Source of the DNA: Sternotherus odoratus | Taxonomy: Eukaryota > Chordata > Testudines > Kinosternidae | Assembly (NCBI GenBank): GCA_032164245.1 | Contig: JAVMKO010000006.1 | Location: forward strand, 104,673,310-104,737,309 | DNA length: 64,000 nt | Reading direction: 5' to 3' | Notes under the pieces: model-generated | Told to the model about the DNA's origin: nothing | Databases searched by the model: none | What the model saw: the letters and a program-made list of their open reading frames with translations, nothing else | Part shown: positions 57,590 through 64,000 of the stretch, piece by piece | Layout of the letters: each line of letters opens with the position of its first letter | Numbering within the stretch: position 1 is the first letter of the stretch | Position numbers and translations under genes: made by a program

Positions 57590-58326
57590 CTAAAGATTCA
57601 AAAAACAATATCCAATAAAATCCTATTCAGGTTCTTCGGGATTCTTGATATTCTGACATTCTTGACATTAGACTCAAATTTTCCTTCCTTTCAAAATTAC
57701 ACTAGAGTATTTGGAGATAGCACACTTCAGTAGTAACACAAGATAAGTGCAAAGAAGAGATAATATAATATAATTTCTAGAAAGTTCTGATAGTCATGAG
57801 CAGATGAGATGGGATCTACTTTTATATCAAATGAACACGTTGCTTTGATATAGATATATTCTGTAATTATCCACTGGGGTTTTCTTTTAACTGAAAAAAG
57901 TAATTTACTATATGGACCCAGGAGTGAAATCTTTAAAAGAAAGAAACACGGCTTCTACATTGTCCTTTAGGAAAATCTAACAGGATTTATCAAAGGGTTT
58001 TTTAAAAAATTAAAGCATCTGGACTCCCGAGATCAAATTCTGTCTAGGCTACAAGTGAAAATTAGTCTAGTAACCTGATCCCATCCTGCTCTATTGTAAA
58101 AGATAAGACAAAGATATAGTAGATGGAGTGATGAGTACAAAAGGCTGTTCAGAAGATGACTTTCTCTTTTAAATTATACAGGATGATTTAAAAAAATCTA
58201 TAGAAAGGTGTTAGTTCTGTATGAAATTCTAGCAGATTGTTCTTTAAGAGGAGGATCAGTCTTTAGGAATAATCTGAAATATTATTTGATTTTTAAAAAA
58301 TCCATTAGTAAGAAAATTTTACTCAC
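57590..58326 (-). other. intron between the CARD and repeat exons
   Basis: AT-rich, no other exon seen. Confidence 0.55.
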
Positions 58327-58640
58327 CATCTTCTAAATACTTAGAAATTGGTTCTAAGCGTGGAAACATGTGTTGCAGGTTTTCCATACAATCTAGGAAT
58401 TGCTCATGGGCCAATTCTCCCTTTTCGAGTACTGTTTCTATCAGTGTCACTATTAGGTTCTGTGGTTCATTTATTTGAGTCAGTGTGAAGTACTCTCTGT
58501 GTGTAATCAGGAGATGGGCATCTACAGCACTCAAGACAGCCTCTGGATCTGTTTGAAGAACATCTGCTAGTTTTCTTCGGGCCTTTCGTATAACCTCTGA
58601 GGGCTTCTCATTGGCAGCCATTGCTTCCAGATCACAAGAG
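58327..58640 (-). CDS. second CARD exon
   Basis: The exon is 314 bp, with acceptor tttttgatttcag (phase 2 in) and donor gaagatg/gtgagt (phase 1 out), the same phase pattern as the gene B CARD exon. It reads SCDLEAMAANEKPSEVIRKA, then VLSAVDAHLLITHREYFTLT and LIETVLEKGELAHEQFLDCM, ending LEPISKYLEDG. It is a complete CARD with the shared motif CDL-A--KPSE-IR. An internal ATG (MAANEKPSE, G at -3 and +4) could start translation in this exon. It may belong to a short CARD protein ending in the repeat exon, or form a tandem-CARD N-terminus with gene B. Confidence 0.8.
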
Positions 58641-59190
58641 CTGAAATCAAACAAAAATAACCACAAAAGATCATTACAAAAAGAGCATTCTAAGATGTCA
58701 CATTCAGAAATTGATCTTTAAAACCATAAAGGGTGAAAAAGTCTCTCTCTCTTTTTTTTAAATGAAAGCTTTCATTCTGAAGAGTTTGTAAATGCTATGA
58801 TTTTGATTCTGAAGGTCCAGGTTTAATTTACATTGGTAACTGTGGTGTCTGCATGCATGGTTGTTTACAAATGACAGCCCAGCTAGTAGGTGAACTCCTC
58901 TGGTTGTCAGACACTTGGTCTGAGCTGTATCTTAGGAGTACACTTAACATTTAGATTGGCATAGCTATGCTGACCTAACCCCCGGTGTAGATGAAGCTAG
59001 GCGGATGTAAGAATGCTTCGTTGAAAGCATTACATTGAAAGTGTTACAGTTTTGGACCGTGTGGTGTTTCTTTGGCTGGGATGGTATTTAGAAATGGATG
59101 CATTTTTCAGTTTGACTTTCGTTGATTTAGCTACCATTGCTCAGGGAGGTGGAATTCCTAGAGCAATGGACAAACCCCTTTTGCCACTGT
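58641..59190. other. upstream intron or flank of the second CARD exon
   Basis: Contains scattered miniature-element words (gacctaacccccggtgtaga near 58972). No exon was recognised. Confidence 0.45.
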
Positions 59191-59262
59191 AGGTTGCATC
59201 TACACTATGGGGTTATTGGGCATAGCGATGGGGTCACTGTCCTCATAGTGTAGATGTGACCT
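59191..59262. repeat. 72-bp near-palindromic mini-element
   Basis: The left arm aggttgcatctacactatgg and right arm catagtgtagatgtgacct are inverted with few mismatches around a short middle. It would fold into a hairpin. It resembles the ends of the TCTACACT miniature transposons. Confidence 0.7.
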
Positions 59263-59438
59263 AACTTGAGGGATTTGTAGGTAAAATACCCCGTAAGCAT
59301 GTGTGATCATGTGCCCTCTAGTGGCAGCTTCAACAAAGCTAAGAGTCTGTTACAGTTAACAGTTCCTTTAGCTTTGCCTTTAAGAGTTGAGTACTGAAAG
59401 TGCCAGGTTTGATTCCCACTGATGAATGTGGTCTCCGT

Positions 59439-59727
59439 GGGTATGTCTACACTGGGATAGAAAAACCATGGCTGGCCTGGGCCAGCTGACTTGAGCTTGC
59501 AAGGTTTAGGTTCTGGGGCTGTAAAACTCTGGTGTAGACAATCAGGCTCAGGTAGGAGTCGGAGTTTTAGGATCCTGCAAGTTGGGAGGATCCTAGAGCT
59601 CAGGCTCCAGCTTGAGCCCGAACGTCTGCACGCCATTTTTTCAGCCCAAGCCCCGTGAACCCAAGTCAGCTGACCCAGGCCAGCTGTGGCCATGCTGTGG
59701 GTCTTTTATCCCTATGTAAACGTACCC
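59439..59727. mobile_element. miniature DNA transposon with ~24-bp inverted ends
   Basis: The left end gggtatgtctacactgggat and the right end atccctatgtaaacgtaccc are inverted with a few mismatches. No target duplication is clear. Confidence 0.7.
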
Positions 59728-60990
59728 TGTATGTAAGAAGCCATGGCCCCATATCCAGAGAAGAATGAACCAGAGGCCGTTGATCAAATTTTGTCCTCTG
59801 AAGCAGGGATAAGTAGGTCTAAGAGATCTTTGTGTATAACAGGATCCAACTTGCTCCAGCTTACATATCACCAAGGGTCACTGCAACCAAAAATTTACAA
59901 TCCTACAGTTAGATTGTCCTGCTTTACCTCTTCTCTCTAAATACTCCCCACTATAAGCAGCTGCACTATATGTGCAGAAGATACGTAACTGTACTAGTTT
60001 GTTACTTATCCACTAATTTAGGTAATTAGCATATATAACGAACCCCTACGATGCTAACTGTGAATTGCATATTTGATTTCAATATTTGTAATTCAAAACT
60101 CATGCTTTTTGGGCTAACCATTCAAGCTGAAACAATACTGTTAGTTATATAACTAACCAACTGTGTGGGAATGGGGAAATGTACCATTCAGATCTTGCTC
60201 TTAAGAGAATAGCTGAGTTAAAACACTTGCTTTTCACAAGAATTGGTGCCAGCAAAATGTTACTAGTAGAATATTTACAGAAAACCGAGAGCTTTGCAAA
60301 TAAGTCAAATTAATAGCCACATGAATCTCCTCTCACATTTGTACAGTTGCTTGATCCAAAGGTCATTGACGTGAATGGAGTTTTTCCATTCACTGCTGTT
60401 GGCTGTGGTTCAGGCCCTAAATCAAGAATAACTCCATTCAAGTCAGTGGAGTCACACTGATTTTACACCAGAGTGAGAACAGGATCAGGCCCACTGTCTC
60501 GAATCTAGTAACACTCGAGTTGGCACTCTTAGGGATTTGGTTCAGGAGGAGGAGGTCTGCACAAACAGAGACAAGAATACACCAGTGCTGGAGATTTCCA
60601 TGACAATAACACCCAGATCTGTCATAATATATAATTTTTTTTTAAATTGACACTCATCACTCTCTCAGCCTAGTCCAGTTCTGCTATCTGACTGGACACC
60701 AGTCCGTTGTGATGGGATCCCATGTGCTGCTAAGCTTTCTTGGTGTGAGGAGTGATTGTTTGCTGTCCTAGCTCTGGGTTACTCCCCAGGTGCAGATCCT
60801 CTGTCTGACAGCCCTCTTGGCAATGGGACCCTGCAGTCTGAATATCTAGACCCTAACCGATGCCACAAACTTCCCAAGCTCCCTAGTTCCTTAAACACAT
60901 TCCCTCCTCCGTCTCATTGGCTGGGTGAGCTCTGGTTTCCTGGCTGCATGCTTCAGGGACAACGTGGCAGGAAAAGCAAGGGAAACAGGC
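59728..60990. other. AT-rich intergenic or intronic, no gene seen
   Basis: Short open frames only; no exon with splice support was recognised. Confidence 0.5.
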
Positions 60991-60994
60991 GCAG

Positions 60995-61675
60995 CAAAGG
61001 AAATTCTTAAATACTGAAGGGCCCAAAACAGCTCTGGGAGAGGCTGCAGCAGAGAAAGGGATTAAGAACAGCTGGGAGGAAGCTGGCTGAGTAGCTGATC
61101 ACAGCTGTGGCCAATGCAATCAGGGCCCAGCTGGTCCTTATAACAGGGCAGTGGGCCAGGAGCAAGCAGTCTCTCTCCAGGCTGGCAGAGAGTAGGGCCT
61201 GGATGCCTGCAGAAAGGGTGCTGGGAGTGAAGCGGCGCTGGGGAAAGGCCAGAGGAGCAGGGGAGCTCCAGCCTGGCAACTCCACAGGCTGCAGGGCCTG
61301 GTCCTAGGCCCATAGAGGTACTCAGTGGTAGAGGAAGGCAGTTGGTCCAAACCCCCTTGCCTATGATGAGTGGCTTTTACGCTGCAGTCTGCCCCAGGAA
61401 GGGGGGGCTTGATGATGATGATGATGGCAGTAGCCCAGACTGAGGCAAGGTGGGGATTAGAGGGTTGGGAGTTCCCTGGGTAGGGGAGACCCAGACAGAG
61501 TGAGAGGGAACTGCCAGGGGAAGCACCCCAAGTAAGAGGGCACCAGGGTCTGGAGGGACACAGGGGCTAGCGGACAGCGAGACACCAGCCTGCAGAGGGT
61601 ACTCCGCGCTGGAAAGAGCTAATTCCTGGATGGTCAGCAGGAGGCACCGCAGGGGTGAGTCATCACACTGCTACA
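60995..61675 (+). mobile_element. diverged LTR related to the solo LTR at 24 kb
   Basis: Collinear words include gaggaaggcagttggtccaa, gatgagtggcttttacgctg, ggcaccagggtctggaggga and gagacaccagcctgcag. It ends ggtgagtcatcacactgctaca, like the 24-kb LTR. The left end is not defined and no target duplication was seen. A short (GAT)n run lies at about 61411. Confidence 0.7.
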
Positions 61676-62245
61676 AACAAACACACATTTGACTCATAAA
61701 ATGCACAAAACAGTTGCAGATCTAGGAAAACAACAAATTCCTGGGTGTAACCCCCCACCCCCCAGTCTAGTCTCTCTTTTGTGATCCTCTGGGTTTTATC
61801 CAAGACTTTAGCTAAGATCCATCCTGCCTTCACCCCTCCTTCTGGGGATAAACTGCAGCTGTCCCATGGGGCCATTTCCTGAGCGGGGAGGAAAGTCCAG
61901 TTCCCCCACCCCCATTGCTGTGAAGACAGCCCTTCAGAAACAAAGAAAAAGGCTCTGTCTGGTAGTAACCCCATTGTTTCACCCAGGGAGGGTCGTTTCA
62001 ATGTGGAGGACCCCTTGATTGGTTTGTCACACTCTTCTAGATGGAGCTTTTCACAAATTGTTAAATATCTGCTACCAAATGGATGATCTAATTCACAGTA
62101 CCAGTGACAATTACAAACAGGATCTCAAAGTCAAATGGAAATCACCAGCAAGACACAGATATAATATTCCCCAAACTATCTCAGTCACTGTCCGAGTTCT
62201 CAACAACACACTGGAAACTAGTGAAAACAATCCAATAGGAAGAAA
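61676..62245. other. no gene recognised
   Basis: Short open frames only, without splice or domain evidence. Confidence 0.5.
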
Positions 62246-62259
62246 CTGTATTGTCAGAG

Positions 62260-62322
62260 GTAACAAAGAGTCCTGTGGCACCTTTGTTTCCTCTGCTATT
62301 CCAGACTAACACGGCTACCTCT
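62260..62322 (+). mobile_element. 63-bp PLE insertion with inverted 5' part and 14-bp target duplication
   Basis: The right half is the PLE tail ccagactaacacggctacct. The left half, gtaacaaagagtcctgtggc, is the reverse complement of the tail segment that precedes it in the 15.8-kb copy. The insert is flanked by a perfect 14-bp duplication CTGTATTGTCAGAG (62246-62259 and 62323-62336). Confidence 0.88.
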
Positions 62323-62566
62323 CTGTATTGTCAGAGTCTGCATTTCTGAATATTGCAAAAGGTCCTTTTTCTAGATGAAAATATTACTGCTCTGGGTTAT
62401 ATAGACTTACCACAAGGGGACAATTCTGTGCTCCTTTCTCAGTTTGTACTCCGCCCTTACTTAGGGAAACTCTTGATTTTAAAAAAAAATTGTGATTGAA
62501 TGTTTTTCTAAAATCAGTGATCTAATTCAAATGGGAATTATTTCAGAGAAGTTATATGGCCTGTGC

Positions 62567-62991
62567 CAGGGGTGGTCAAACCGTGGCTCGTGAGCCGCAT
62601 GCAGTTCTTTTACAGTTAAAATGCAGCTTTCGGCGCCCCCATTGTCCCCCCCTTCTATACCTACCAGACTGTTTGGGGGAGCTCAGGGCTTCTGCCACAG
62701 GATGGTAGGACTAAGGGCTTCTGCTCAGCGGGGAGGGGGTCTCGAGACTTCAGCCATGTGGGAGGTGCCTGCTGAGGTTTAGGGCTTCACCGGGAATGGG
62801 GCTGAAGCCCTGGCAGGTGTGCCCTATGAGGATGAAGCCTTGAGACCCCCTTTCCCCGGATGACAGAAGCCCCTAGTCCCACTGCCCCACCGCAGGGTTG
62901 TAGCCCCGAGCCTTGGCAGGCATGCCCCGGCTATCAAACTTCTGAAGATTGTTTTATGTGGTGCAGCGGGTCAGTAAGTTTTCCCATCCTG
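62567..62991. mobile_element. hAT-type non-autonomous element, 425 bp
   Basis: It begins CAGGGGTGGTCAAACCGTGG and ends AAGTTTTCCCATCCTG. It is flanked by a perfect 8-bp duplication GCCTGTGC (62559-62566 and 62992-62999). Confidence 0.85.
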
Positions 62992-62996
62992 GCCTG

Positions 62997-63052
62997 TGCT
63001 GTACAAGTCAGACTAGATGATCACAGTGGTCTCTTCTGGCATTAGAATCTCT
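62997..63052 (+). mobile_element. short CR1-like tail
   Basis: Contains acaagtcagactagatgatc and agtggtctcttctggcatta, a CR1 tail variant in forward orientation. Confidence 0.6.
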
Positions 63053-63108
63053 TAATTAAATCAATCTGGTAAAATACGAGAGAGAATTTCAGGATATACC
63101 CCACTGAC

Positions 63109-63190
63109 CTTGATTAGAATTAGTCCCTCGGAATGAAGAATCGTTCCTACTTTCCATTCCCCATTAGAATCAAGAGAGTGAGGTGTCTGC
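63109..63190 (-). CDS. candidate first exon of the CARD cluster (start approximate)
   Basis: Downstream of the TATA-like box on the minus strand. An ATG at 63157 (G at -3, G at +4) opens MESRNDSSFRGTNSNQ and leaves in phase 1 at the donor aatcaag/gtcagt. Phase 1 matches the acceptor of the exon at 56365 and of the repeat exon, but not the CARD exons (phase 2). A shorter upstream ATG reads MGNGK then stop. It may instead be an untranslated first exon. The transcription start near 63190 is guessed from the TATA position. Confidence 0.35.
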
Positions 63191-63216
63191 TCCCGGTTAG
63201 GTTTCTGATCTCCTTT

Positions 63217-63224
63217 CCTTATAG
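63217..63224 (-). promoter_or_regulatory. TATA-like box
   Basis: CTATAAGG on the minus strand, about 20 bp downstream of the ISRE. Confidence 0.5.
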
Positions 63225-63244
63225 GAAGAGTGAGAGTGGAGTAA

Positions 63245-63258
63245 ATGAAACTGAAACT
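63245..63258 (-). promoter_or_regulatory. ISRE (interferon-stimulated response element)
   Basis: The minus strand reads AGTTTCAGTTTCAT, a full match to the ISRE consensus AGTTTCnnTTTCnY bound by ISGF3 and IRF factors. It sits just upstream of a TATA-like box and points toward the CARD/GVIN cluster. Confidence 0.65.
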
Positions 63259-63687
63259 AAAGTGCTCAGAAAGCAGCCAAGTGGAAAGCTGGTTGGCATT
63301 CCAGTCAATTGCACAAAGGAAGAATTTCAGACAAACCATCAAAATGATCCTCCTCACGAATGAGACTGAGACCTCGATTGACAATAAAAGTGCCCCAGCT
63401 AGGGGCAGAAACCCCAAAGAGGCTCATAGTGTACACCACAAAGATACCAGCCTGCTCTCAGAACATATTGTCGGGGATAATCCAGCATCCCCGCACCAAT
63501 AATCCAGGTTGGGGAGAAAGGGGTAGGAGGGAGAGCTGGATATGACCTGGTCCAGGTGCCCCGTTGAAGGGCTCATTGTAAATACACACCCAAACACAGA
63601 GATCTTTTAGAGTAACTGGATCTAATAGATTGTTTCCATCTCTTTGAGACTTACTTTAAAATCATTTATACTCTGAAATGTGACTCT

Positions 63688-63960
63688 GGGCTTGGCTACA
63701 CTGGCGCTTTATAGCGCTCTAACTTGCTGGCTCCTGGGTGTGGAAAATCACCCCCCTGAGTGCAGCAAGTCTGAGCACTTTAAAGCGCTAGTGTGGACAG
63801 GCTCCGAGTGCTGGGAGCCGCACTCAGAGCCAATCCCCTCTGGAGGTGAATTACCAGAGCTCTCTCCCAGCGCTGGCGCGTGGCCACACTCCCACTTCAA
63901 AGTGGTATCACGGGAGAGTTCCCACAACAGCGCTTTGAAATTTCAAATGTAGCCAAGCCC
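63688..63960. mobile_element. miniature DNA transposon with perfect 13-bp inverted ends
   Basis: Ends GGGCTTGGCTACA (63688-63700) and TGTAGCCAAGCCC (63948-63960) are perfectly inverted, and the interior has repeated agcgct words. A target duplication is not clear. Confidence 0.82.
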
Positions 63961-64000
63961 TCTGTAAAAGGGCACTGAGGCTTCAGAAATGTTTTTTTTC

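Noticed and set aside
57058..57733. Plus-strand open frames across the 45-bp repeat
   Set aside because: Antisense of the repeat exon. The minus strand has the acceptor, the phase match and the acidic composition expected of the exon.

Overview
The window looks like reptile nuclear DNA, most probably from a turtle. It has spliced, intron-containing genes and is dense in CR1 LINE 3' ends ending in the TTCTATGATTCTATGA type of tail. It also carries MIR-like SINEs, hAT-type miniature elements with 8-bp target duplications, Penelope-like retroelement (PLE) tails and decayed Ty3/gypsy sequence. The species call rests on recognising this repeat mix and was not tested by any search.

Layout. 1-10 kb: repeats, a G-rich ~38-bp minisatellite, two plus-strand exons of a maestro HEAT-like (MROH) gene, a decayed gypsy element and a ~1.13-kb tandem duplication. 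10-17.4 kb: a dead ZMYM1-like hAT transposase, broken up by a PLE with a hammerhead-ribozyme-like core, a CR1, and a hAT miniature element swollen by internal minisatellite. About 2 kb of this complex is duplicated in tandem. 17.4-27.8 kb: gene-poor sequence with a solo LTR (5-bp target duplication), MIRs and CR1s.

27.8-63.3 kb, minus strand, is the main interest: a cluster of interferon-induced very large GTPase (GVIN) genes with death-fold N-termini. Gene A (35.73 to 27.81 kb) has a PYRIN-domain exon, two small phase 1-1 linker exons and one giant GTPase exon. Two in-frame TGA codons interrupt the giant exon although the reading frame is otherwise unbroken. Gene B (upstream limit uncertain, to 45.27 kb) has an intact giant exon of about 1572 codons, preceded by a linker exon, a CARD exon and a probable further exon at 56.3 kb. 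A second CARD exon (58.6 kb) and an exon of 45-bp coding repeats (57.6-57.0 kb) are either a separate CARD gene or an alternative 5' part of gene B. A broken PYRIN exon (37.1 kb) and a giant-exon fragment (39 kb) are dead relatives. A minus-strand ISRE plus TATA-like box lies at 63.25 kb, and a weaker ISRE-like site lies about 90 bp upstream of the gene A start codon.

Inferred biology: PYRIN and CARD domains recruit inflammasome and caspase adaptors, and GVIN proteins are interferon-inducible giant GTPases. The cluster therefore suggests GTPases wired to death-fold signalling and controlled by interferon. Two nearly identical tracts in A and B, set in otherwise diverged sequence, point to gene conversion.
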